Shown here: positions 1 to 7,205 of the stretch, in pieces
Layout of the letters: every line of letters begins with the position of its first letter
Position numbering within the stretch: position 1 is the stretch's first letter
Assembly: GCA_903837135.1 (NCBI GenBank)
Contig: CAILTK010000077.1
Location: 1 to 35,561 of the forward strand
Direction of reading: 5' to 3'
Length of the DNA: 35,561 nucleotides
Origin: an uncultured Caulobacterales bacterium
GTDB lineage: Bacteria; Pseudomonadota; Alphaproteobacteria; Caulobacterales; Caulobacteraceae
Notes under the pieces: model-generated
The model's input: the letters and a program-made list of their open reading frames with translations, nothing else
Database searches by the model: none
What the model was told of the DNA's origin: nothing
Program-made: the position numbers and the translations under genes

Positions 1-920
1 GCCACGAAGGAGCCGCCGCCACCGCCGCCGCCGCCTTGGTCACCGCCGCCGCCGCCGCTGTAGCCGCCGCCGCCGCCGCCGCCGTTGGAGCCCGCGCCGC
101 CGCCGCCGAAGCCGCCGTTTCCGCCGGTCAGGCTGCCCGTCGTAGGGCCGACCCCGCCGGCGGCGCCGTTCGCGAGCGAGGCTCCGCCCTGTCCCCCGAA
201 GAACCCGGTTACGGTCGCCCCGTCTCCGGTGACGCCGCCGCCGCCGCCGGCGCCGGTGGAGTTGTTCGCGCCGCCCCCGCCGCCGCCGCCATTCTGGCCG
301 CCGGCCGCGGCGCCGGGACCGACATTGTTGAAATTGAACCCGCCTTGGCCGGAAGCCGCAGGGCTCGCCGGCCCGGACGTCAGGTTCGTGGTGCGTCCCG
401 GGCCGCCGTTCGCGGCCTGCAGACCGCTCGCGCCGCCGCCGCCGCCGGCGACGACGAGCAGGGTATCGGTCGCGGGCGAATAGGCGGTGGAGGGCCCCGA
501 ATACACGAAGCTGCCCCCGCCGCCGCCGCCGCCGACGCCATTGCCCAGGTCCGCGCCGCCCTGCGCGCCGACCAGGATGTTCAACACCGCCCCCGCGTTC
601 ACGGGCAGGGTCGCGGTCACCTGGGCGCCGTTCCCCCCGGTCCCCAGTTGGCCGTCCACCCCGTTGTTGAAGCTGTCCGAACCGGCGCCGCCGACGGCGG
701 TGACGGTGACCGTCCCTGTCTGCGGCACGGTGAGGGTCTGGACCGCCCCCGTCCTGACGCGCGGGGACGCCACGGTGAAGGTCTGCTGCTGCGAACAGTT
801 GATTCCGCTCTGGCTCGGCGTGGCCGTGCTGGCCACCGCAAGGGCGGATACGCCGCCCAACAGGACAACCGTCGCGCCCATGCGGCGCCAAGGTGCGAAA
901 CCGCGGCTCCTGTCCTTCAT
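1..920 (-). CDS. Secreted glycine-rich protein with ALK-like Gly-rich domain (C-terminus outside window)
   Basis: This frame stays open from an ATG at 920 to the window edge, so about 306 residues are visible and the C-terminus is missing. A second ATG lies directly upstream at 923; the GGGGG run ahead of both fits 920 better. The N-terminus is a signal peptide: basic residues, a hydrophobic stretch (VVLLGGVSALAVA), then an AVA-like cleavage site. Next comes a beta-rich part with alternating Thr/Val, including TVTVTAVGGAGS. The rest is runs of 5 to 7 glycines separated by short motifs such as SFVYSG and TLLVVAGGGGGASG. That pattern is typical of the bacterial relatives of the glycine-rich domain of ALK/LTK receptors (PF12810-like). 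Such proteins are exported; their role in bacteria is mostly unknown. The Gly runs are coded by GGC/GGN triplets and create long CCG tracts on the plus strand, which give long false frames in other phases. Family assignment is by eye. Confidence 0.8.
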   Translation of the reverse strand, partial: MKDRSRGFAPWRRMGATVVLLGGVSALAVASTATPSQSGINCSQQQTFTVASPRVRTGAVQTLTVPQTGTVTVTAVGGAGSDSFNNGVDGQLGTGGNGAQVTATLPVNAGAVLNILVGAQGGADLGNGVGGGGGGGSFVYSGPSTAYSPATDTLLVVAGGGGGASGLQAANGGPGRTTNLTSGPASPAASGQGGFNFNNVGPGAAAGGQNGGGGGGGANNSTGAGGGGGVTGDGATVTGFFGGQGGASLANGAAGGVGPTTGSLTGGNGGFGGGGAGSNGGGGGGGYSGGGGGDQGGGGGGGGSFV

Positions 921-1112
921 CATGCCCCCACGGCCAAAGCTAAGCTTGGGCGCGACCCTACACAGATCGCCGCGGTTTGAAATGGCCTTCGCACGGGGCA
1001 GGCGCCCATGGGCGCGGGGCGGGTTCGGCGCCATCATGGGCCTGGGATTCGGGCGCCCGGGTTCAGGCGAAGCGCATCGGCCCGGGTACGGCGGGACGGC
1101 GCGGGGGGAACG

Positions 1113-3209
1113 GTGAAAGACGTCATGCGGCTGTGGCCGATGGTTGCTGTTCTGCTTTCAGCGTTCGCCGGCGCGCCCGCATCCGTCGCGGGGGCGGCGC
1201 CGGTGGTTCACTTCACTGTGGATGCGGACCATCCGGCGGGAATGCTGACGCCCAGCGAAGCCTTCGGCCTGGCCTTCGATGGCGGCGACCACGAGGAGAG
1301 CGCACCGGTGCTGCGGCCCGCCAACCGGGCGGCGATCGCGTCGGCGGGCGCGGCCCGCGGCGCCTATCGGCTTCGCACCGAACTCGGGATCGAGGCCTGG
1401 CACTGGTCGGCGCTGGGGCGCTGGAGCGATCCGGGTCGCCGCCAGGGGTACTGGACCGGCGATGCGGATCGTGACGACCCGGCGGAGGCCAGCTTCGGCT
1501 ATCGCCTGCCGCGGCGCGGCGATACGGTCGACGAAGCCGACAACGAAGGCTATTCGCGCATCGACGACGGGGATCCGGCGAGCTTCTGGAAGAGCAATCC
1601 CTACCTCGCCTCCACCGGCGAAGCCCGGGACCACCCCGAGTGGGTGAAGCTCGACCTCGGCGCGGAGGCCGCCATCGACACCCTCGACATCGCCTGGGCC
1701 GCGCCGTTCGCGGTCCGCTATCTTGTGCAGTACTGGGCCGGCGCGGACGAATACAACGGCGCCTGGAGAACCTTCCCGGCCGGCGAGATTTCGGACGGCG
1801 TGGGCGGACACGAGCGGCGCCGTCTGGCCGCGGCGCCGGTCAGGGCGCGCTTCGTGCGGCTTCTCCTGCTGACGTCGTCGAGAACGGCCGCCGCGGGATC
1901 GGCGGACCCGCGCGATCGGCTGGGCTTCGCCGTCGGCGAACTCGGCCTTGGGACGACGTCGGCCGACGGGGTGTTCCACGACGTCGTCCGGCACGCCGTG
2001 GATCGCTTTCACCAGACGCTGATCTTCGTCTCCTCGACCGACCCCTGGCACCGGGCCGAGGATCTCGATCCTTCCACCGAACAACCCTCCCCCCGCGCCC
2101 TGATCAAGGCCGGGGTGATGTCGACGACATCGCTGATGCTGCCGGTCGGCGTGCTCTACGACACGCCCGAGAACGCCGCCGCGGAGCTGCGTTATTTCCG
2201 CCGTCAGGGCCTTGCGGTCGACAGGGTGGAGCTCGGCGAGGAGCCGGACGGCCAGCGCATCGAGCCCGAGGACTACGCCGCCCTCTACGCCCTGTTCGTC
2301 CGCGCGCTTCGCCCCACCGAACCCAAGGTCGCGTTCGGCGGTCCAAGCCTGGTCAACGGCGTCGCCGACGTCTGGCTGGACGCCAACCCGGACCAGAGCT
2401 GGACGCACCGGTTCATGACCGCGCTCACGCGGCTTGGCGCGGCGCCCGAGCTCAGCTTCTTCAGCTTCGAATATTATCCCTACGACGATCTTTGCGGCGC
2501 GCTGGCGCGGAAGGTGGCCGACCAGCCGAGAATGATGGCGAACGTGCTGGAGCGGCTGAGGCGCGACGGCGTCCCGCCGCAGACGCCGAAGATCATCTCC
2601 GAGCTCGGCCTGTCCGCCTTTACCGGAATGGCCGAGGTGCAGCAGCCCAGCGCGGTCTTCACCGCCGACGCGATCGCCGATTTCCTCACCCATGACGGCC
2701 GGACAGTGTTCCTTTACGGCGCCACGCCGAACATTCCGTCCGCGGGCAAATCGGCCTGCGCCGGCCGGGGCAACCTGATGCTGTGGGAGGCCGATCGCGG
2801 CGTGGCCCGCTGGCCGATGCCCACCTACCACGCCTATCGCCTGCTCTCCCGCGAATGGGTCCAGCCCGGCGACCGCCCGCACCTGCGGCTCGCGGCGACG
2901 CCGTCCGGCGCGGCGGCGAACCCCGACGTCTCGCTCTACCCGCTGAAGCGGCCCGACGGACGCCTCTCGGTCCTGATCATCAATCGGGGATCGGCGCCGG
3001 CCGGGGTCGCCATCGTCCTGCGCGGCCAGACGCGCGCGGCCGCGGGCGGCGCGGAGGTCTATCGCTACGGGCCCGACGCCTACCGATGGTCGGCGGCCCG
3101 CGGCCGTCCGACGACCGATCGGCCCCCGACCCTCGCCCGCCTGGCCCGATGGCCGGGCTCGCTCGCCCTGCCGCCGCAGTCGATCACCGTCCTGCGGCAG
3201 GGACCGTGA
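1113..3209 (+). CDS. Secreted glycoside-hydrolase-like protein with F5/8 type C (discoidin) domain
   Basis: The predicted protein has 698 residues. The GTG at 1113 is preferred because a GGGGGGAA stretch precedes it; ATG 1125 in the same frame is an alternative. Both give a signal peptide (MRLWPMVAVLLSAFAGAPAS). Around residues 165-270 there is a discoidin-like carbohydrate-binding module, with SRIDDGDPASFWKS, WVKLDLG and ARFVRLLLLTSS. The second half looks like a clan-A TIM-barrel hydrolase: VELGEEPDG (E377 as candidate acid/base) and IISELGLSAF (E497 as candidate nucleophile), followed by a beta-rich C-terminal part ending in PPQSITVLRQGP, as in GH39/GH79-like enzymes. The likely role is cleavage of an external or periplasmic glycan. 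The exact GH family is not clear. It is divergent from the glycine-rich gene; the spacer 924-1112 must hold both promoters, but no clear sites were seen there. Confidence 0.75.
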   Translation: MKDVMRLWPMVAVLLSAFAGAPASVAGAAPVVHFTVDADHPAGMLTPSEAFGLAFDGGDHEESAPVLRPANRAAIASAGAARGAYRLRTELGIEAWHWSALGRWSDPGRRQGYWTGDADRDDPAEASFGYRLPRRGDTVDEADNEGYSRIDDGDPASFWKSNPYLASTGEARDHPEWVKLDLGAEAAIDTLDIAWAAPFAVRYLVQYWAGADEYNGAWRTFPAGEISDGVGGHERRRLAAAPVRARFVRLLLLTSSRTAAAGSADPRDRLGFAVGELGLGTTSADGVFHDVVRHAVDRFHQTLIFVSSTDPWHRAEDLDPSTEQPSPRALIKAGVMSTTSLMLPVGVLYDTPENAAAELRYFRRQGLAVDRVELGEEPDGQRIEPEDYAALYALFVRALRPTEPKVAFGGPSLVNGVADVWLDANPDQSWTHRFMTALTRLGAAPELSFFSFEYYPYDDLCGALARKVADQPRMMANVLERLRRDGVPPQTPKIISELGLSAFTGMAEVQQPSAVFTADAIADFLTHDGRTVFLYGATPNIPSAGKSACAGRGNLMLWEADRGVARWPMPTYHAYRLLSREWVQPGDRPHLRLAATPSGAAANPDVSLYPLKRPDGRLSVLIINRGSAPAGVAIVLRGQTRAAAGGAEVYRYGPDAYRWSAARGRPTTDRPPTLARLARWPGSLALPPQSITVLRQGP

Positions 3210-3358
3210 GGGCGAGGCCGCCGTCCGCCCTCGCTTGAGCACGGTCCGTTTCGTCGGCAGCGCCTCCAGGCCGGGCGATGCGTTCCTGCCCACGGGCGTT
3301 CGCACACAGGCCCCTGGAGCGAGACGCGTTCAGACGGAGCCGACCTCAAGCCGTCTTC

Positions 3359-3434
3359 GCCGGGCTTGTCCCGGCGATCCGGACTGGCTGCCTTAGCGTT
3401 TCCCTGGATGCCCGGCACGGGGGCCGGACATGAC
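3359..3434. repeat. Imperfect palindromic intergenic repeat
   Basis: The stretch begins GCCGGGCTTGTCCCGGCGAT and ends with GGATGCCCGGCACGGGGGCC followed by GGACATGACG. The two halves are imperfect inverted copies around a short AT-richer centre. This form, ending in ATGACG, resembles an interspersed palindromic repeat common between genes of Caulobacterales and related alphaproteobacteria (from memory, not searched). It lies in the 262-base gap between two convergent genes, where it could also act as a bidirectional terminator, although no T-run follows. The rest of the gap holds nothing I can recognise. Confidence 0.55.
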
Positions 3435-3471
3435 GTAAAGGGGGAGCGATTCCGTCAAAACGGGCCATGCT

Positions 3472-5832
3472 CTAAAAGATATAGCCGATCGTGCCGAAGA
3501 CCTGGCGGGGCGCGGAAGTGTGCGCGACCAGGATCGCGCCGGTCGGATCGGTCGGCGCGAACACGCTGTTGTCGAAGTTCGCCACATAGCGCTTGTCGGT
3601 CAGGTTGGTGATGTTCAGCGACAGCTTCACACCCCGCAGCCAACCGGTGTTGCGGAACTCATAACCCGTGCCGAGGTCGAAGGTGGTGTAGGCGCCGAAG
3701 CCCTGGTCGTTGGTGTAGGTGTAGTAGCGTCGGCCGGTATATTTGCCCGCGAGGGAGAGCCAGAAACCGCCCCGCTTCAGGCTGAGGACGCTGGAGATCA
3801 GCGTCTTGGGCGTATCCACCTGCTGCTTGCCGGCGGTGGGCTCGAGGATGCAGGTGATGGTGCAGAAGTTGAGGTCGCTGTCGTAGGTGGTCTTGTCGTA
3901 TGAGACCGCGTTGTACCAGTTCAGCCACTGCACCGGCCGCCACAGGGCGCTCAGCTCGACCCCGTCGCTGGTGACGCTTCCGGCGTTGTGGAAGGAGTTG
4001 CCGCAGCCCGGGTTCTGCTGCTGGTTCGTCGGGCAGGGATTGTACTGCAACAGGCGGTTGTCGAAGTTCACGTGGTAGACGGCCAGCGTGGCCTGCAGCG
4101 GCCCGCTCACATAGCGGTACCCCGCATCGACCGTCCTGGACGTCTCGGGCTTCAAGGTGGCGCCCTGCACGTTCCAGACGGCCTGCGTCACCGACTGCGG
4201 CCCCAGTTTGAAGCCGCCCTGAAACATCGCCATGTTTTCGGCGTAGCTCACATAGAGTTCGTGGCCCGCCGCGATCCGCCAGCGCGCGCCCACCTCCGGC
4301 AGGAAGCTGTCCTTGGCCTTCAGGGAGCCGGAGGCGAACTGGGTGGACGCCGGCGGCGCGGTCTTGGCGACGCCGGTCAGGGCCATGGCGTTCGACTTGG
4401 CGTCGGTGCTCTTGAACCCGAAGTCGATGCTCACCGCGTCCTGTAACAGGCTGACCGTGTCCTGCAGGTAGAACTGCTGCGTGCTCCAGCGGGTCTTCTG
4501 AACCCACTGGGCGGTGTCCGGCTGGGCGCTTATGACGTCGCCCAGATCGAAGGGACCCGTGACATTGGTCCGGATGTAGCGGGCGGCGCTGCTGGTGTTG
4601 CCCTCCAGCCAGAGGCCGCCCTGTATGTGGTTGAAGCCGACTTCCCAAGCCAGGCTGGCGAGCACGCCGTTGCGCTCGATGGTGTAGCGCGTGTCGCGGA
4701 CCTGCACCGGCAGGTCGTCGGCGGTGGAGGTCGTGCCCTGGGTGGACAGGCCGGCGATGAAGTTGTTGCCATCGCCGTTGTCGGTGTGGCGATAGACCTG
4801 CGTGTGGGCCTTCAGCGACCGGCTGAGGTCGAAATCCCCGGCGATATAGTAAAGATCGTCGTCGCGCAGGATCTGCCCGTTGGTGAAGGTGTCGTCGGCG
4901 AGCAGTTCCGGGGCGGTCGGCTTGACGCATTTGCTGACCAGCGAGGGCGTCGAGCACGCCGCGCGGCTGAGATAGGTCTGCCAGTTCGGCGCATAGCCGC
5001 CCCAATCGGGACCGAGACGCGCGAGCATGTCCTTCGACAGATAGGGGTCGTCGGCCTGGTTGGTGCGCGAGATGTCGGCGAAGGCGGTGAGCGTACCGCG
5101 TTCGAACCTGTATTGCGCCTTGCCGTTGAACTGGCCGCCGTTGGATTGGTTGTAGGCGCCCTGATTCACGAACAGATTCTGTTCGCTGTACTGACCGGAC
5201 AGATAGGCCGAGAAGCCGTTGTGCTCGCCGGTATCGACGCGCACATAGGTGCGCTTGGCGTCTTCACTGCCGAAGGTCTGGCTGACGGTGAAACCGAACT
5301 GCCGGTACGGGTTGCTGGAGGTATAGAGCAGGGCGCCGCCGAGGTTGCTGGTCGACGCGATGCTGAGGCCGGCGATGCCGGTGGCGAGATCGGCGCGGGC
5401 CAGATTTTCGGAGATCAGCGCACGGCTGATGGTGAGGCCGTTGTAGTTGTTGTACGCGCCGTCGCCCAGCGGCATGCCGTCGAGGGTGTAGCCGAGGTGG
5501 GTGGTGCTGAAGCCGCGCACCTGCAGGGACAGCGACTGTTCGTTCAGGCCCAGCGCGTCGATCGACTGCGCCATCACCCCAGGCAGGACGTTCAGGCTCT
5601 TCTGCACGCTGGCGCCGGGCGGCAGGACGTCGAGATTGGCGGGAAGCAGGGTCGTGACCGAGCGCGTCTGGCCTCCGCCGACGACCACGATCTCACTGAC
5701 GTCGCCGCTGTCCGTCGATCGGGACGGCGCATTCGTGGCGATGACCGGGTCGGACGGCGCTTCCGCCGCATTCGCCTGGGCGGCGAACGTGAAACAGGCG
5801 GCGGCCGCCAAGGCCGCAGCGGACTTCTGCAT
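3472..5832 (-). CDS. TonB-dependent outer-membrane receptor
   Basis: The protein has 786 residues from ATG 5832, which has a GGGGG motif five bases upstream; an upstream in-frame start at 5850 has no such site. A signal peptide (MQKSAAALAAAACFTFAAQANA) is followed by a TonB-box-like stretch (SEIVVVGGGQ). The plug domain covers about residues 50-170, with SLSLQVRGFSTTHLGYTLDG and GIAGLSIASTSNLGGALLY. A long 22-strand-type beta-barrel follows and ends in aromatic GTIGYIF, the usual signal for barrel insertion. There is no N-terminal STN signalling domain, so direct sigma/anti-sigma control is unlikely. The receptor takes up a bulky ligand in a TonB-energised way. The substrate cannot be read from sequence and no partner gene lies next to it. 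Its leader carries a strong hairpin (5852-5880). Confidence 0.93.
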   Translation of the reverse strand: MQKSAAALAAAACFTFAAQANAAEAPSDPVIATNAPSRSTDSGDVSEIVVVGGGQTRSVTTLLPANLDVLPPGASVQKSLNVLPGVMAQSIDALGLNEQSLSLQVRGFSTTHLGYTLDGMPLGDGAYNNYNGLTISRALISENLARADLATGIAGLSIASTSNLGGALLYTSSNPYRQFGFTVSQTFGSEDAKRTYVRVDTGEHNGFSAYLSGQYSEQNLFVNQGAYNQSNGGQFNGKAQYRFERGTLTAFADISRTNQADDPYLSKDMLARLGPDWGGYAPNWQTYLSRAACSTPSLVSKCVKPTAPELLADDTFTNGQILRDDDLYYIAGDFDLSRSLKAHTQVYRHTDNGDGNNFIAGLSTQGTTSTADDLPVQVRDTRYTIERNGVLASLAWEVGFNHIQGGLWLEGNTSSAARYIRTNVTGPFDLGDVISAQPDTAQWVQKTRWSTQQFYLQDTVSLLQDAVSIDFGFKSTDAKSNAMALTGVAKTAPPASTQFASGSLKAKDSFLPEVGARWRIAAGHELYVSYAENMAMFQGGFKLGPQSVTQAVWNVQGATLKPETSRTVDAGYRYVSGPLQATLAVYHVNFDNRLLQYNPCPTNQQQNPGCGNSFHNAGSVTSDGVELSALWRPVQWLNWYNAVSYDKTTYDSDLNFCTITCILEPTAGKQQVDTPKTLISSVLSLKRGGFWLSLAGKYTGRRYYTYTNDQGFGAYTTFDLGTGYEFRNTGWLRGVKLSLNITNLTDKRYVANFDNSVFAPTDPTGAILVAHTSAPRQVFGTIGYIF

Positions 5833-5851
5833 AGCACCCCCTGAGCGCAAT

Positions 5852-5880
5852 AGCGCCGCGGGACCTGAGTCCGCGGCGCT
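5852..5880 (-). promoter_or_regulatory. Perfect hairpin in the TonB receptor leader
   Basis: The arms AGCGCCGCGG (5852-5861) and CCGCGGCGCT (5871-5880) are exact reverse complements with a 9-base loop. An alternative fold pairs GGAC with GTCC around a CTGA tetraloop, extending the stem with one bulged G. The element ends 19 bases upstream of the receptor start codon at 5832, just before its ribosome binding site. No T-run follows on either strand, so it does not look like a simple rho-independent terminator. A role in mRNA stability, attenuation or translation control is an inference. Confidence 0.5.
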
Positions 5881-5995
5881 GCTGGCGTCTGAGCTCGGCT
5901 ATTCCATGCGTTGATGACGCTGCTGCTCCATCTTGGTGACGGTTTTGTTTCACCGACATCGGCCGGCGGCGGCGAGCGGCGCAGGGCCGACGCCG

Positions 5996-6478
5996 TTAGG
6001 CGCTCGCGCCCAAAGTGGCGAGAAGATCGTCCAGCTGCTCGAACTGCTCGGGCCAGCCGCCCGTGCTGCCGGAGGCGATGGCGCCGTCGAGCGCCGCCTT
6101 AGAGGGATAGAGGTCGTGCACGACGACCAGCGTCCTGCCGTCCTTCTCCTCGAAGGTCACCGTGGTGACGGCCCCGTCCTCCTCTTCCTCATTGGTCCAG
6201 ACGAGGCGGGAGGGGGGCGTCACGTCGATGTACCGGCCGAAGAAGGCCATGGGCTGTTCCGAGCCGGCGTGACGGAACACGAAGCGGTACGAGCCCCCCG
6301 TGCGCACATCGGTCTCGCACGACACGAAGGATATTCCAAACGACTCCGGCGCCCACCAGCGCATGATCAGCTCGGGCTTGGTCCACGCCTCGAACACGAG
6401 GCGCGCCGGGCCGTCGAAAGTTCGCGTCGCGACGAGCTCCCGGTCCGACGTCCGTTCGACGGTTGTGCGGTTATTCAT
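5996..6478 (-). CDS. SRPBCC (AHSA1-like) domain protein
   Basis: This 160-residue protein is almost entirely one START-like SRPBCC domain of the Aha1 C-terminal/AHSA1 type. Hallmarks are DRELVATRTFDGPARLVFEA at the N-terminus, the typical WTKPELIMRWWAPE, a central beta-sheet (GGSYRFVFRHAG, PSRLVWTNEEEE, VTTVTFEEKDGRT) and the C-terminal helix GGWPEQFEQLDDLLATL. Such proteins form a hydrophobic cavity; the ligand is usually unknown. Its start overlaps the end of the ArsR gene by 8 bases (6471-6478), so the two are translated from one mRNA. ArsR plus SRPBCC pairs are common in bacteria, with the repressor controlling the pair. Confidence 0.92.
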   Translation of the reverse strand: MNNRTTVERTSDRELVATRTFDGPARLVFEAWTKPELIMRWWAPESFGISFVSCETDVRTGGSYRFVFRHAGSEQPMAFFGRYIDVTPPSRLVWTNEEEEDGAVTTVTFEEKDGRTLVVVHDLYPSKAALDGAIASGSTGGWPEQFEQLDDLLATLGASA

Positions 6479-6821
6479 CGACCTTCTCCCTCTGTTTCAA
6501 GTCCTTGACCACCGTGTCCAGCGCGTCGAAGCGTGCGTCCCAAAGCCGGCGTTGTCCCTCGATCCAGGCCGCCTCCTCCTCGAGACGGCGTGGGCCGAGC
6601 CTGCAGGTCCGCACCCGGCCGACCTTCTCGGTGGTGACGAACCCGCTCTGCTCCAGGACGCCGACATGCTTCTTCATGCCCGTCAGCGTCATGTGGAACC
6701 GGTCGGCCAGCTCGGTGATCGAGGCGTCCGACCGTCCGAGCTGCTCCAGAACACCGCGCCGGGTGGCGTCCGAGAGCGCGGCGAAGGAGGCGTCAAGGCG
6801 AGACGCTTGATACTGAACCAT
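6471..6821 (-). CDS. ArsR-family (winged-helix) transcriptional repressor
   Basis: The protein has 116 residues from ATG 6821. A longer in-frame start at 6872 would add 17 residues with no family resemblance. The wHTH covers about residues 10-75: FAALSDATRRGVLEQLGR, ITELADRFHMTLTGMKKHV as the recognition region, then the wing (TTEKVGRVRTCRL). No Cys-rich metal site (CxC) is present, so this is the non-metal type that pairs with SRPBCC proteins. There is no Shine-Dalgarno ahead of the start, and a candidate -10 ends only eight bases upstream, so the mRNA may be leaderless. A 20-bp palindrome covers the start codon, which suggests self-repression. Confidence 0.92.
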   Translation of the reverse strand: MVQYQASRLDASFAALSDATRRGVLEQLGRSDASITELADRFHMTLTGMKKHVGVLEQSGFVTTEKVGRVRTCRLGPRRLEEEAAWIEGQRRLWDARFDALDTVVKDLKQREKVDE

Positions 6822-6831
6822 CAGGTTCAGT
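6812..6831. promoter_or_regulatory. Probable ArsR operator spanning the repressor start codon
   Basis: The sequence ACTGAACCATCAGGTTCAGT consists of two exact 8-bp arms around a 4-base centre. It covers the ArsR start codon (6819-6821) and touches the candidate -10 (6830-6835). A bound dimer would block both transcription and any start-site access. Assignment to the adjacent ArsR protein is an inference from position and symmetry. Confidence 0.65.
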
Positions 6832-6858
6832 GTTAGCGCGCCGACCGACGAAAGGCAA
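6830..6858 (-). promoter_or_regulatory. Candidate promoter of the ArsR/SRPBCC operon
   Basis: Read on the minus strand, a -35-like TTGCCT (6853-6858) and a -10-like TAACAC (6830-6835) are separated by exactly 17 bases. The match is moderate (4 of 6 and 3 of 6). Transcription would begin at or within a few bases of the ATG at 6821. Confidence 0.35.
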
Positions 6859-7205
6859 GGGGCGGCCATCAAAGGACGGCTTCGAGTAATCCGGAGACCC
6901 TATAGCGGTCGACGTCCAAGACAGCGCCTTGAATGGCGAACGCTACCTCTGCGCATAAAGCGCTGGTTCGTGAGGTCGGTGGCGTTCGTGGTTCAACCTA
7001 AACCCTGGATCCGCGGACGCCGCCAAGGGCGCGGGAGGACTGAGGACTGTGGAAACGAGCTCCGGCCGGACGGTTCCAAAGAGCGCCGCGCCGAACGCCA
7101 TCACCCTCACGCCCATCCGACGGCGCATCGGACGGCAGGATCGGGTTGCGCCTGGCCCGGGCCGTGCACGGCGGCGTTCTCAAGCGCCACTTCGGGACGA
7201 CCGCC
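6859..7205. other. Intergenic region between divergent genes, nothing else recognised
   Basis: Together with the operator and promoter described separately, the gap between the ArsR start and the oxygenase start is 384 bases. Short frames here lack family resemblance and ribosome binding sites. The upstream TTG at 7146 could lengthen the next gene by 20 residues, but those residues look unlike a conserved N-terminus. No tRNA, terminator or clear repeat was seen. Confidence 0.5.

Noticed and set aside
36-980. Long Ala/Gly/Pro-rich frames on the plus strand, and a second one on the minus strand at 40-891
   Set aside because: They are other phases of the CCG-rich glycine gene. Only the minus frame starting at 920 has a signal peptide and recognisable motifs.
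1158-3305. A 715-codon open frame opposite the glycoside-hydrolase-like gene
   Set aside because: High GC content leaves antisense frames open. This one is Arg/Gly/Ala-rich, has no motif, and the opposite strand codes recognisable domains.
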